From NCBI GenBank assembly GCA_014874455.1, contig JADBJL010000094.1, positions 31,334 to 95,333 of the forward strand: a DNA stretch of 64,000 bases, in the 5' to 3' direction. How positions within the stretch are numbered: position 1 is the first letter of the stretch; each line of letters opens with the position of its first letter. Below, piece by piece: positions 52,230 to 62,161 of the stretch. Made by a program: the position numbers and the translations under genes. The DNA is from Thermomicrobiaceae bacterium (lineage in GTDB: Bacteria; Chloroflexota; Chloroflexia; Thermomicrobiales; Thermomicrobiaceae). Under the pieces are notes generated by a model that did not search any database, was not told the origin of the DNA, and worked only from the letters and a program-made list of their open reading frames with translations.

Positions 52230-52532
52230 GCAGGTGTGAGACCGAGCGGTTCCGGAACGAGAGCGGGTTGGGCTGCGAAGCGCGTCGTTCGGCGGCGCGT
52301 TCCGCCGGGTGTACTCATTGTCGCTCGCAATGGGGAAACCAAGTGCCGGTGTCGCTTCAGTGACCGGTAGCCGTGCTTGCCCGCCTCGGTCACAGGTGAG
52401 CGCCAGCAGGTGAAAGGAGGTGCCATCCGGACACGAGACCAGTCGATCCGGCCAGAGCAGCCACGCTGGCTGTGAGGGTGGAGGAGGGGTACTGGCCTCG
52501 AAGTATGTCCGAAGGACGTGAGGAGACGAGCA

Positions 52533-54035
52533 ATGCGCACGATGCGTGCAGGCGATCCGTATCGGCATGTGCTGGCCCAGCGGCTCTCTCGGCGGCACGT
52601 GCTCAGTCGAGTCGCAGCGCTCGGGCTTGCGTTGTCGGCCGTGTCGGCCCTCCTGGCCGCCTGTGCTCGGCAGCAGGCCACGCCGACCCAGCCGCCGGCA
52701 GCGCAGCCTACGGCAACGCCGACCACAGCCGCGGCTGAAACACCGGCCGCGGCAGAGACACCGCGCGCGACTCCCACGGTTGTTACCACACCAGAGACGA
52801 CCTACTCGTTGGAAAATCCCCCTCAGGTGTTCAACGCCGATCGGGCCAAGCAGTACAGCGGGGCGACACTCACCTACTACGGTGACTCGGTGGGCATCGG
52901 GGCAGAGATGGATACCGCACTCGCCGGGGCCTTCACCGCGGCGACCGGCATCACCGTGAACGTGGTGCCCAAACCCGAGAGTGCCACCGAGAACTACGCG
53001 GCCTATCAGCGCTTCTTCGCGGCCCAGTCCCCGGACGTCGACGTGATGATGATCGACGTCATCTGGCCGGGCGCCTTCGCCCCGCATCTGCTCGACCTGA
53101 GCCAGGCGCTGGGCGAGGAGGCGAAGGCGCATTACGAGACGATCATCGAGAACAACACCGTCGATGGGAAACTCGTCGGCATGCCCTGGTTCGGCGACTT
53201 CGGCATGCTCTACTACCGCACCGATCTTCTAGAGAAGTACGGCTTCAGTGATCCCCCCGAGACATGGGACGAACTGGAGGAAATGGCTAAGACGATCGTG
53301 GGGGGCGAGCGAGCGGCCAACCCGAACTTCGCCGGTTTCGTCTTCCAGGGCAACGCCTACGAGGGCTTGACCTGCGATGCGCTAGAGTGGCTGGCCTCGA
53401 GCGGTGGCGGACGCTTCGTCGAGAACGGCCAGGTGACGATCAACAACCCTCAAGCGGCCGCGATCTTGAACAAGGCCCGCGGTTGGGTCGGCACCATCGC
53501 TCCGCAGGGGGTCACCACCTATCAGGAAGAGGACGCTCGGCAGGTCTTCCAGGGCGGAAACTCGGCCTTTATGCGCAACTGGCCGTACGCCTACGCGCTG
53601 GGGAACAGCCAAGACTCGCCGATTCGAGGGGTGTTCGACGTCGCCCCGTTGCCAGCGCAGCCGGGAAACCCGCACGTCGGCACCGTCGGTGGGTGGCAGC
53701 TCGGCGTCTCCCGCTACTCGCGTGCCCCGGAGGCCGCGATCGAGTTCGTGCGCTACATGGCCAGCCCAGAGGTACAGACCTGGCGCGCCGTGCTCGGGAG
53801 CTTCGTGCCCACCATTCCCGAAGTCGCGGCCAAGCCCGAAGTGATCCAGGCGATGCCGTTCTTGGAGCCGATGGAGGCGGTCGAGCGTGTCACTCGACCG
53901 TCGCGCGAAGCCGGCGAGCGGTACAACGAGGTCTCGACCGTCATCTTCCAGGGTGTGAACCGGATCCTGACCGGGCAGGATGCGGCACAAGTGCTGCCGC
54001 AGGTGGCCCAGCAGCTCGAGCGGATCCTCGGCTAG
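52533..54035 (+). CDS. Sugar ABC transporter substrate-binding lipoprotein (MalE-like, family 1)
   Basis: This is the binding protein of a CUT1-type sugar importer, 500 residues. It has a twin-arginine-like signal (LSRRHVLSRVAALGLALS), a lipobox LLAAC with Cys44, and a Thr/Pro/Ala linker. The SBP_bac_1 fold follows: TYYGDSVGIGAEMDTALAGAF, DVDVMMIDVIWPGAFAPHLLDL, GMPWFGDFGMLYYRTDLLEKYGF, VFQGGNSAFMRNWPYAYAL. It precedes two permeases and follows an alpha-glucosidase, so an alpha-linked glucoside such as trehalose or maltose is plausible. ATG 52533 has GAGGAGACG upstream. Confidence 0.9.
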   Translation: MRTMRAGDPYRHVLAQRLSRRHVLSRVAALGLALSAVSALLAACARQQATPTQPPAAQPTATPTTAAAETPAAAETPRATPTVVTTPETTYSLENPPQVFNADRAKQYSGATLTYYGDSVGIGAEMDTALAGAFTAATGITVNVVPKPESATENYAAYQRFFAAQSPDVDVMMIDVIWPGAFAPHLLDLSQALGEEAKAHYETIIENNTVDGKLVGMPWFGDFGMLYYRTDLLEKYGFSDPPETWDELEEMAKTIVGGERAANPNFAGFVFQGNAYEGLTCDALEWLASSGGGRFVENGQVTINNPQAAAILNKARGWVGTIAPQGVTTYQEEDARQVFQGGNSAFMRNWPYAYALGNSQDSPIRGVFDVAPLPAQPGNPHVGTVGGWQLGVSRYSRAPEAAIEFVRYMASPEVQTWRAVLGSFVPTIPEVAAKPEVIQAMPFLEPMEAVERVTRPSREAGERYNEVSTVIFQGVNRILTGQDAAQVLPQVAQQLERILG

Positions 54036-54091
54036 CGCGGTCAGGGCTATCGTCTAGGCGACGACGTGGAAACCCACAACGAAATCGCTCG

Positions 54092-54122
54092 CGGGTGGGT
54101 GGACGGCGCCGTTCCTCACCCG
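54092..54122. terminator. Intercistronic hairpin after the sugar-binding protein gene
   Basis: An imperfect stem-loop pairs CGGGTG (54092-54097) with CACCCG (54117-54122), and an inner GGACGGC with GCCGTTCC. It lies between the binding-protein and permease genes without a T-run, so partial termination or mRNA protection is likely. Confidence 0.4.
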
Positions 54123-54166
54123 TGTTGGAGTTGGGCTCTCCGGGGCGTCCACGAGAGGAGGTCGCG

Positions 54167-55104
54167 ATGGGTCGTCCTGTCATCGCTGAGCCGAGGCGAG
54201 CTGCGCTTCCGCTGCGCCGCTGGCAGGCGATGACGCTGGCCGAGCGCCAGGCCTGGCTTGCCTGGCTCTTCCTGCTCCCCGCGCTGCTGGTCGTGGTGGG
54301 GGTCGCTATGGTACCCCTCGCCCAGACGGTCTACTTCAGCTTTACCGACAAGCGTCTCGGCGCACTGCGCCCAGCGCAGTGGGTCGGACTGGAGAACTTC
54401 CGCTTCCTGCTCACCGATCCGCTGTGGTGGACTGCGGTGAAAGTGACGGTGCAGTTCACCCTGATCACGGTCGCCTTCGAGTTCCTGCTGGGGCTGCTGA
54501 TCGCCCTTGTGGTGAACTCGCGCTTTCCCGGTCGCGGGCCGATGCGCGCTGCCATGCTGGTGCCCTGGGCCATCCCGACAGTTCTCTCGGCTCAGATGTG
54601 GAAGTGGATGTACAACGACATCTTCGGCGTCATCAACGACCTGCTCAAGCGGGCCGGCCTGATCGAGCAGAACATCGCCTGGCTCGCCCGGCCGGACACC
54701 TCGCTGCTGGCGGTCGCCTCGATCGATATCTGGAAGACGACGCCGTTCGTGGCGCTCCTGCTGCTGGCCGGCCTCCAGGTGATCCCTGACGAGCTGTACG
54801 AGGCAGCGACGGTAGACGGCGCCAACAAGGTCAGGCAGTTCTTCACCATCACCTTGCCGTTGCTGCGGCCGGCCATCGTGGTGGCGCTGATCTTCCGCAC
54901 GCTCGACGCGCTCCGTGTCTTCGACGTCTTCTACGTGCTCTTCGGCGCCCGCCCGGACATGCAGACCATGGCCGTGTATGCCCAGAACTACATCGTGGCG
55001 TTCAGCGATGTGGGTTACGGTTCGGCCATCAGCGTGGCGATCTTCCTCGTCATCGCGATCTTCGTGGTCGCCTACGTCACCACCTTGAAGGTGGAGGTGC
55101 AGAC

Positions 55105-55108
<4 letters not shown>
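54167..55108 (+). CDS. Sugar ABC transporter permease (MalF-like)
   Basis: This binding-protein-dependent permease of 313 residues has about six membrane helices. It shows LFLLPALLVVVGVAMVPLAQTVYFSF near the N-terminus and WVGLENFRFLLTDPLWWTAVKVTVQFT. The EAA loop is ELYEAATVDGANKVRQFFTITLPLLRPAI. ATG 54167 was chosen for the GAGAGGAGG site; the open frame reaches far upstream inside the binding-protein gene as a shadow. It overlaps the next permease by ATGA. No ATPase gene follows, so a shared MsmK/UgpC-type ATPase elsewhere is expected. Confidence 0.92.
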
Positions 55109-55974
<866 letters not shown>

Positions 55975-56122
55975 CCGGTTCGTCTTCGCTGGCTCCTATC
56001 GGACATCGAAGGTCGGAGGGCGTAGCCGCTGCGTCGCCGCTCAGGCGCCTTGCCGCGCTGGTTCCCCACGCTGATCACCCCAGCCGTCGCGCCTATACTG
56101 AACGTGGTGAAGGGGAGGAGGG

Positions 56123-57853
56123 ATGCGAGACATCCGCGTCTTGCGGTCGATCCTCCAGCGGATCGACCGCCGGGGATACAAGGCCTACGAGGAGATCCGC
56201 GGCGTCTACCAGGACGGCGAGGTGGTGCTCGCCATCGATCATGTCCAGGGCGATCCGTTCGCGCCGCCGTCGCGGGCGCGGCTGATCGTGGATCGGCGGA
56301 GCCTCCGCCTCCCAGAGTGTGCCGTCCGCGTGCGCCGGGTCGCCCTGGAGGACTTCCTGGCGCGCCGCGCCCGGCGGGCGATCGCGGCGCAGGGGCAGCG
56401 ACGCCGGGGCACCGGCAAGTCCGGCCTCATCCTGATCGATGCCGGCGGGCAGGAAGTGCTGGAACGCACCGCCTGCCGGGTGTTCCCCGACCGGGTCGAG
56501 CTGCGCCTCTCCGTCGGGCTACCGGCAGCCGGGCGCACGATCCTCGGCGACGAGGCGATCGACCTCCTGGTCGAGACCTTACCAGCCGTAGCGCGAGCGA
56601 CCCTCTGGCTACGGCCGCCAGAGCTGGAGCAGGCCGAGCGCTTCATCGCCACGGTCGAGGACGCCGAGGCCCTGCGCGCCGCGCTGCCGGAGCACGGGCT
56701 GGTCGCCTTCGTCGGCGAGGGAGCGGTGCTGCCGCGCCGCAGCGGCGTCAGCCAGGAGCCGCTGACCGGCCGTGTCATCCGCTTCCAGCCGCCGCCTGAC
56801 CTCGCGATCGAGCTCGCTACGCCCCACAGCGGGCGGGTGCGAGGCATGGGCATCCCCGAGGGCGTCACGCTGATCGTCGGCGGCGGCTTCCACGGCAAGT
56901 CGACGCTGCTGGAGGCGCTGGCGCGGGGTGTCTACAACCATATCCCGGGCGACGGCCGCGAGCGGGTAGTCACGCGTGCCGATGCCGTCAAGATCCGCGC
57001 GGAGGATGGCCGGCGGGTGGTCGGCGTCGATCTCCAGCCCTTCATCCGTAACCTGCCGCTGGGCCAGTCGACGGCCGACTTCACCAGCGACAACGCCAGC
57101 GGTTCGACCTCGCAGGCCGCCAACATCCTCGAGGCACTGGAGGTCGGCTGCCGGCTGCTCTTGATGGACGAGGACACCTGTGCCACCAACTTCATGATCC
57201 GCGACCACCTGATGCGCGAGCTGGTGCCAGCCGAGGCCGAGCCGATCGTCCCCTTGATCGACCGGGTGCGCCAGTTGCACCGGGAGGCTGGGGTCTCGAC
57301 GATCCTGGTCATGGGCGGGGCCGGCGACTACCTCAGCGTGGCCGATACGGTGATCTGGATGCACGCCTACGTGCCGGAGCACGTGACCGGGCGCGCGCAC
57401 GAGATCGCGGCGCGCTACGGAGAAGGCACGTTCGGGCCTCCGGATCCCTGGCCAGGGGTGGTGGCCCGCGTTCCCATCCCGGAGAGCATCGACCCCCGCC
57501 GACGCGACCGCACGCGGGTGCGAGCGCGGGGTACCGAGGAGGTCGGGTTCGGCTACGAGTCGATCGACCTGCGCCACGTGGAGCAGATCGTCGACCCGAG
57601 CCAGACCCGGGCCATCGGAGATGCGCTGGTGTACGCCCTGGAGCAGGGGCTGATCGACGGGCGCCGGACGATGAGCGAGGTGCTCGACGCGCTCGAAGAG
57701 GCGATCGACCGGCAGGGGCTGGACGTGCTCTCGCCGCATCGCGGGCATCCGGGGGATTACGCCCGCCCGCGGCGTTACGAGCTGGCGGCCGCGCTCAACC
57801 GGCTGCGGACGCTTGCGGTGCGCCAGGTGAGTGCCGGTGCCCGGCGGCCTTGA
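56123..57853 (+). CDS. Predicted ATPase of the ABC class (MRB1590-like)
   Basis: This soluble ATPase of 576 residues belongs to the ABC_ATPase (PF09818) family of P-loop proteins without membrane domains. Visible segments are the modified Walker A LIVGGGFHGKSTLLEALARGVYNHIPGDGRE, TSDNASGSTSQAANILEALEVGCRLLLMDEDTCATNFMIRD (Walker B LLLMDED), and LIDRVRQLHREAGVSTILVMGGAGDYLSVADTVI. The trypanosome member MRB1590 binds RNA in mitochondrial editing; bacterial roles are unknown. The gene follows the sugar importer but has its own TATACT element near 56093, and it is not a substitute transporter ATPase. Its 3' end overlaps convergent rsmE by 59 bases. Confidence 0.82.
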   Translation: MRDIRVLRSILQRIDRRGYKAYEEIRGVYQDGEVVLAIDHVQGDPFAPPSRARLIVDRRSLRLPECAVRVRRVALEDFLARRARRAIAAQGQRRRGTGKSGLILIDAGGQEVLERTACRVFPDRVELRLSVGLPAAGRTILGDEAIDLLVETLPAVARATLWLRPPELEQAERFIATVEDAEALRAALPEHGLVAFVGEGAVLPRRSGVSQEPLTGRVIRFQPPPDLAIELATPHSGRVRGMGIPEGVTLIVGGGFHGKSTLLEALARGVYNHIPGDGRERVVTRADAVKIRAEDGRRVVGVDLQPFIRNLPLGQSTADFTSDNASGSTSQAANILEALEVGCRLLLMDEDTCATNFMIRDHLMRELVPAEAEPIVPLIDRVRQLHREAGVSTILVMGGAGDYLSVADTVIWMHAYVPEHVTGRAHEIAARYGEGTFGPPDPWPGVVARVPIPESIDPRRRDRTRVRARGTEEVGFGYESIDLRHVEQIVDPSQTRAIGDALVYALEQGLIDGRRTMSEVLDALEEAIDRQGLDVLSPHRGHPGDYARPRRYELAAALNRLRTLAVRQVSAGARRP

Positions 57854-58604
57854 GGGAGTCGGCTGCCCGGCGGCCGGCTAGCACCTGTATCTGGGCGATG
57901 CTGGCGATGGCCGCCGTCTCGCTGCGCAAGATCAGCGGCCCCAGCGAGACCGGCTCGGCACCGGCGGCTCTGAGCCGCTCGACTTCGCCCGGTGTCCAGC
58001 CGCCCTCCGGCCCGACGAGCAACAGCACCGGCGCCTCCGGCTCCAGCTCCAGCCCGGCCAGTGGCTGTGCCTCCGTTCCCTCCCATAAGAGGATTGCCCG
58101 CTGTGAGCCGATCGCTGCCTCGATCTCCTCCAGCGCCCGCGGCGGCTCGATAACCGGAAGGCTCGCCCGCCCGCACTGCTCGGCAGCCTCGATCGCGATC
58201 CTCCGCCAGCGCTCGAGGCGCCCGCGCGCCGTCTCGGGCTTCACGGCCACCACGCAGCGCTGGGCAACCAGCGGCACGATTCGCCGCACGCCGAGCTCGG
58301 TCGCCTTCTCGACCACCAGCTCGAAGTGGTCGTGCTTGAGCAGCGACTGCACGAGCGTGATCGGCGGGCAGGGCAGCGGCCGACCCGGCTCCGGTTGCCC
58401 GAGCCTGACGGTCACTGATTCGCCCTGCATCCGCTCGATCGTCGCGGGCACGTCGAAGCCGTCGCCAGCGAACAGCGTGACGGTGTCGCCGGGCCGCAGC
58501 CGGAGCACCCGGGCTACCTGGCGTGCCGTCTCCCGCGGCAATGCCAGCGTGGTGCCGGGCGGCGACAGCTCTGGGACGTAGAAGCGATGACCGTGCCGGC
58601 TCAT
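57795..58604 (-). CDS. rsmE: 16S rRNA (uracil-1498-N3)-methyltransferase
   Basis: RsmE is a SPOUT methyltransferase that modifies U1498 of 16S rRNA. The 269-residue protein has the N-terminal PUA-like part (HRFYVPELSPPGTTLALPRETARQVARVLRLRPGD). The knotted C-terminal domain has LLKHDHFELVVEKATELGVRRIVPL, CGRASLPVIEPP, LLLVGPEGGWTPGEVERLRAAG and LGPLILRSETAAIASIAQIQVL. A tail of about 25 residues after the family end is encoded across the convergent ATPase gene. ATG 58604 overlaps prmA by four bases, as expected for the common prmA-rsmE pair. Confidence 0.95.
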   Translation of the reverse strand: MSRHGHRFYVPELSPPGTTLALPRETARQVARVLRLRPGDTVTLFAGDGFDVPATIERMQGESVTVRLGQPEPGRPLPCPPITLVQSLLKHDHFELVVEKATELGVRRIVPLVAQRCVVAVKPETARGRLERWRRIAIEAAEQCGRASLPVIEPPRALEEIEAAIGSQRAILLWEGTEAQPLAGLELEPEAPVLLLVGPEGGWTPGEVERLRAAGAEPVSLGPLILRSETAAIASIAQIQVLAGRRAADSLKAAGHRHSPGAPQASAAG

Positions 58605-59572
58605 CGGCGCTCCGGCTTCCGGTACAGTAAGGTCACCCAGTCCCCGTCCGTGCGGCGTCCGGCCAGCCTGGCACCGAGCGCTTCGTAGTGTGTCCGCACG
58701 GCCTGCTCGTGCGGCTCGATGATCCCGCTCAGGACGAGCAAGCCGCCCGCCCGAACGGCCTCGACCAGCCGCTCGCCGGCCTCGATCAGCACCCGGGCGA
58801 TGATGTTGGCCAGTACCAGGTCGTACTCCGCCCCCGGCGGGATCGCCGCCTGCACGTCGCCGGGGATGACACGCACTCGATCGGCGACCTGGTTGCGCGC
58901 CAGGTTCTCCCGCAGCACCTCGACCGCGACCGGGTCGAGCTCGACGGCGTCGACGCTCGCCGCGCCGAGGTGGACGGCGGCGATCGAGAGGATGCCCGAG
59001 CCAGCCCCAGCATCGAGCACGCGGGCGCCGGCGAGCGGCAGCTCCTCCAGCCACTCCAGGCAGTGGCGGGTCGTCGGGTGCAGGCCGGTGCCGAAGGCCA
59101 TGCCGGGATCGAGGTGGATCACGACATCTCCCGGCTCGGCTCGGTACTCCAGCCAGCTCGGCCGGATCACGATCCGCCGGCCGATCCGGATGACCGGGAA
59201 GTGTCGCTTCCAGGCCTCGGCCCAGTCCTGCTCGACCAACTCGCGCACCTTCGGCTCGCCGACAGAACCGAGCCGACCGAGGTACCACAGGCCCTCGCGG
59301 AGACGGGCCAGGGCGGCCTGACCGGCCTCGTCGGCCGGCAGGTAAGCCCTGACCTGGATCGGCCCGCTGGGATCGATCTCGGCGTCCTCGCCGTCCGGGC
59401 CCTGGCGCACCGGGTACTCGACCACCGTACCCTGGCCGTAGCCGTAGCGGCTAAACAACTCGGCTACCGCGTCCACCGCCTCGGCGCCGGTTTCCACACT
59501 CACCTCGAACCAGCGGCCGCCACGGGCAGTGACCTGAGCATCACGTCGGCTCACCACAGGCTCACCCCCCAT
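58601..59572 (-). CDS. prmA: Ribosomal protein L11 methyltransferase
   Basis: PrmA trimethylates several amino groups of ribosomal protein L11. The protein of up to 323 residues has the N-terminal substrate-recognition domain (WFEVSVETGAEAVDAVAELFSRYGYGQGTVVEY). The methyltransferase core reads LDPGMAFGTGLHPTTRHCLEWLEEL, VLDAGAGSGILSIAAVHLGA, and DLVLANIIARVLIEAG. ATG 59572 gives an 11-base overlap with the nucleotidyltransferase gene. GTG 59557 or 59554, a few bases after GGGGGGTGAG, are good alternatives and would remove the overlap. It is cotranscribed with rsmE. Confidence 0.94.
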   Translation of the reverse strand: MGGEPVVSRRDAQVTARGGRWFEVSVETGAEAVDAVAELFSRYGYGQGTVVEYPVRQGPDGEDAEIDPSGPIQVRAYLPADEAGQAALARLREGLWYLGRLGSVGEPKVRELVEQDWAEAWKRHFPVIRIGRRIVIRPSWLEYRAEPGDVVIHLDPGMAFGTGLHPTTRHCLEWLEELPLAGARVLDAGAGSGILSIAAVHLGAASVDAVELDPVAVEVLRENLARNQVADRVRVIPGDVQAAIPPGAEYDLVLANIIARVLIEAGERLVEAVRAGGLLVLSGIIEPHEQAVRTHYEALGARLAGRRTDGDWVTLLYRKPERR

Positions 59573-60554
59573 CAGCCCGCGAGAAGACGATCTCCGAGGA
59601 GTCGCCCACGTTCACGCGCAGGGGATCGCCCTGCACTCGGGCACGCCGACCGACGATCGAGCGCGTCAGGATCGCGCTGCCGATCGTGGCGCCCTCGTCG
59701 ATGATCGAGTCGGCCACGATCGAGTGCGAGACACAGGCATCGGCGCCGATGCTGACGTACGGGCCGATTACCGCGTGCTCGATGCGCGCGCTCGGGTCGA
59801 TCACGACCGGTGGCACGATGACGGCGGTCGGGTAGGAAGGCAGCGCCTCTGGCTGCCGCTCCAGCAGGTAGCGGTTTGTCTGCAGCAGCGCCTCGACCGT
59901 GCCGCAGTCCTCCCAGACCGAGACCGGGAGCCAGACGAGCCGGCTGCCGGTGTCGATCATGCGCTGGATGGCGTCGGCCAGGTAGAACTCGCCGCCCTTG
60001 CGCAGGTCATGCTCCATCTGGTACTCGATGGCGTCGAACAGCTCGCCGATCTCGCGGAAGTAGTACAGCCCGACGACAGCCAGGTTCGAGACGAGCGTGG
60101 CCGGCTTCTCGACGAGCTGGGCGATCCGCCCGTCCCGGGTGACGACGACGCCGAAGCGACGCGGATCTTCCACTTCCTTGACGAAGATCGCGCCATCGGC
60201 GTCGAGGGAGAGGAGCGCGTCGAGGTCGGCTTCGAAGATCAGGTCGGGAAACACGATCAGCGTCGGGCCGGTCACCAGGCCCTTCGCCTGGAGCACCGCG
60301 TGGGACTGGCCGAGCGGCTCCGGCTGCTCGACGAAGCGCGCGTCGAACCGGTAGTGCGAGCGGACATACTCCTCGATCTGCTCACCCAGGTAGCCGGTGA
60401 CGAAGACGACAGTCTCGAGGGGTAGCCGGGTGAGCCGGTCGAGCACGTGGCCGAGGATCGGCTTACCGGCGACGGTCACCAGCGGCTTGGGCTTGCTCCA
60501 GGTATGGGGACGCAGCCGGGTGCCCAGCCCGGCGACTGGGATAATGACGTGCAT
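59562..60554 (-). CDS. Sugar-1-phosphate nucleotidyltransferase
   Basis: This nucleotidyltransferase of 330 residues makes an NDP-sugar from a sugar phosphate. It begins MHVIIPVAGLGTRLRPHTWSKPKPLVTVAGKPI, the GxGTRxxPxTxxxPK nucleotide site. ILGHVLDRL, LIVFPDLIFEADLDALL, VEKPATLVSNLAVVGLYYF, GGEFYLADAIQRMI and VWEDCGTVEALLQTN follow. A short left-handed beta-helix-like C-terminus (VIDPSARIEHAVIGPYVSIGADACVSHSIVADSIID) is GlmU-like, without a full acetyltransferase domain. The glucose-1-phosphate thymidylyltransferase/UTP type is probable, exact sugar unknown. ATG 60554 follows GAAGGAGGACAT. Confidence 0.88.
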   Translation of the reverse strand: MHVIIPVAGLGTRLRPHTWSKPKPLVTVAGKPILGHVLDRLTRLPLETVVFVTGYLGEQIEEYVRSHYRFDARFVEQPEPLGQSHAVLQAKGLVTGPTLIVFPDLIFEADLDALLSLDADGAIFVKEVEDPRRFGVVVTRDGRIAQLVEKPATLVSNLAVVGLYYFREIGELFDAIEYQMEHDLRKGGEFYLADAIQRMIDTGSRLVWLPVSVWEDCGTVEALLQTNRYLLERQPEALPSYPTAVIVPPVVIDPSARIEHAVIGPYVSIGADACVSHSIVADSIIDEGATIGSAILTRSIVGRRARVQGDPLRVNVGDSSEIVFSRADGG

Positions 60555-60753
60555 ATGTCCTCCTTCAGCGTCTGGGGCTCTCGCGCAACCCCCTCTTACC
60601 TGCTCGCGATCACCTCCACCACGAGGGCGAACTGATCGTCCGGGACAGGCGCGGACGAGCCGTTCGGTCAACAGTATGCATGTCAGAACGGGTGGCGGGC
60701 CGGGCAGCGCCTCTTCGAAGCGCGTCGTCGTGGTGAAGGGTACACTTCGCGCC

Positions 60754-61152
60754 ATGACGATGCGGGCGGCTTTGGTGCGCGAGACGGTCATTGCCGGGTG
60801 GTTGCTCGTCGCGCTCGCGGCGTCGCTCCTCCACGCGACGCTCTACCATACGACTCACCCTGCCTCTGGGTCGGTCTTCTCGGGCGCCGCCGCATCGATC
60901 GAGCACGCGCCCTCCCCCATAGGCCATCACCGTCGCACGCCTCGCGAGGGCGATGCGGCGCTCGCCGCGCTGCCGGCCGGTCGCTGCCCGCTGCCAGAGG
61001 TGATCGCGACGCGCCTGGTACCGATCGGGCCAGCAGCACTCGTCGCCGCGGAGTTGCTGGCCCCGGGCAGCGAGCCGGTAATCCGGTACCTGCACTGGGT
61101 AGGCATTCCCGAGCGACCCCCATGGGTGATGCTGCAGCAACTGCGGCTATGA
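60754..61152 (+). CDS. Small secreted or membrane-anchored protein of unknown function
   Basis: This 132-residue protein has one N-terminal hydrophobic segment (IAGWLLVALAASLLHATLYHTTH), then a His/Arg/Pro-containing region and no recognised domain. A TACACT hexamer ends seven bases before ATG 60754, and there is no ribosome site. The gene is therefore a candidate for leaderless translation. It is followed after 57 bases by a DUF305 lipoprotein gene with its own ribosome site, so both may be expressed together. The open frame upstream to 60397 overlaps the divergent nucleotidyltransferase gene and is not convincing. Confidence 0.45.
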   Translation: MTMRAALVRETVIAGWLLVALAASLLHATLYHTTHPASGSVFSGAAASIEHAPSPIGHHRRTPREGDAALAALPAGRCPLPEVIATRLVPIGPAALVAAELLAPGSEPVIRYLHWVGIPERPPWVMLQQLRL

Positions 61153-61209
61153 GCCTCCCGCCCGCGTGTGTGTCACGCCGAGTAGCACGTTTGAAGGAGG
61201 ACGTGATCG

Positions 61210-61797
61210 ATGAAGCGAGCGTGGTTGGTGCCAGCGCTCGGGGTGCTGACCGTGTTCCTGGCTGCGTGTGGAGCGGGCGCGAGCCCGACGCCGACCGCGG
61301 CGCCCTCACCTGGTGAGCGGACCCCGGCCGGTGCGGCGCTGAGCGATGAGCAGTTCCTGGCCGCGATGATCGAGCACCACCAGGGCGCGATCGACATGGC
61401 GACGATCGCTCTCGAGCGGGCTGAGCATCCCGAGGTGCGCCAGCTCTCCGAAGACATCATCGCGGCCCAGCAGGCCGAAATCGAGCAGATGCGCGCTTGG
61501 CAACGGGAGTGGTTCGGCGCGGAGGCGACGCCCGCCGGGCATGCCGGCCACGGTATGTCCGATGAGGAGATGGGGATGGCCATCGACCTGGAGGAGCTGC
61601 GGCGCGCCGAGCCGTTCGACCGTGCCTTCCTCGAGGCGATGATCCAGCATCACGAGGGTGCGGTGCGGATGGCCGAGCGGATCCGCGCGAGCACCCAGCG
61701 TCCTGAGCTGCAGGAGCTGGCCAACGAGATCATCACGACCCAGCGGGCTGAGATCGAGCAGATGCGCGCCTGGCTCGCCGACTGGTACGGGCAGTGA
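61210..61797 (+). CDS. DUF305 lipoprotein with two tandem DUF305 modules
   Basis: This predicted lipoprotein of 195 residues has signal LVPALGVLTVFLAAC with lipobox LAAC and a Pro/Thr/Ala linker. Two related DUF305 modules follow. The first has LAAMIEHHQGAIDMATIALERAEHPEV, QQAEIEQMRAW and W. The second has LEAMIQHHEGAVRMAERI, TQRAEIEQMRAWLADWYG. The His-His and Met pairs are typical of DUF305 proteins. Some members (for example cyanobacterial CopM) bind copper, so a metal-related role is plausible. GAAGGAGG precedes ATG 61210. The HxG-H region between modules (AGHAGHGM) adds possible ligands. Confidence 0.88.
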   Translation: MKRAWLVPALGVLTVFLAACGAGASPTPTAAPSPGERTPAGAALSDEQFLAAMIEHHQGAIDMATIALERAEHPEVRQLSEDIIAAQQAEIEQMRAWQREWFGAEATPAGHAGHGMSDEEMGMAIDLEELRRAEPFDRAFLEAMIQHHEGAVRMAERIRASTQRPELQELANEIITTQRAEIEQMRAWLADWYGQ

Positions 61798-62043
61798 GGC
61801 GCTGCCGGGAGCCGCGAGCGTGAAGCGGGTATGTGGAGAGCAACGGGCCACTCGCTGGATCCGCCTATCGGGAATAGAGCCTGGCCGATCCCCAGGGCGG
61901 CCCGCGGGATGGTGAGCAGCGAGGGGCCCTGCCTCGCCCCGCCGGCTTGTGAGGTACCGGATATCACGAACTGGTCACCGGGAGACGCGGCGACGGTTGG
62001 CTATCGTTTCTCAGTCAGGCTGCGGTTGGGGAGAGCGGGGGAG

Positions 62044-62117
62044 TGCCCCCAGCGGGATTCGAACCCGCGATCTCCACCTTGAAAGGGTGGTGTCCTAGGC
62101 CTCTAGACGATGGGGGC
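62044..62117 (-). tRNA. tRNA-Glu (anticodon TTC)
   Basis: The minus strand folds as a 74-nt cloverleaf. The acceptor stem is GCCCCCA/TGGGGGC with A as discriminator base. The D arm reads GTCTAGAGGCCTAGGAC, and the anticodon stem CCACC/GGTGG encloses CTTTCAA with TTC at the anticodon. The T arm reads CGCGGGTTCGAATCCCGC. No CCA end is encoded. A consensus promoter lies 44 bases upstream. Confidence 0.97.
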
Positions 62118-62161
62118 CAGCGGCAGAGACGAGAAAGGCCGCCGCGCGCGGCATCTATTCA

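Noticed and set aside
52230..52532. Small leader frame after AAAGGAGGTG upstream of the sugar-binding protein
   Set aside because: The only GTG abuts the ribosome-site sequence with no spacing, and the translated peptide is low complexity.
53387..54166. Upstream extension of the MalF-like permease frame
   Set aside because: It overlaps the substrate-binding gene in another frame and lacks membrane-protein character.
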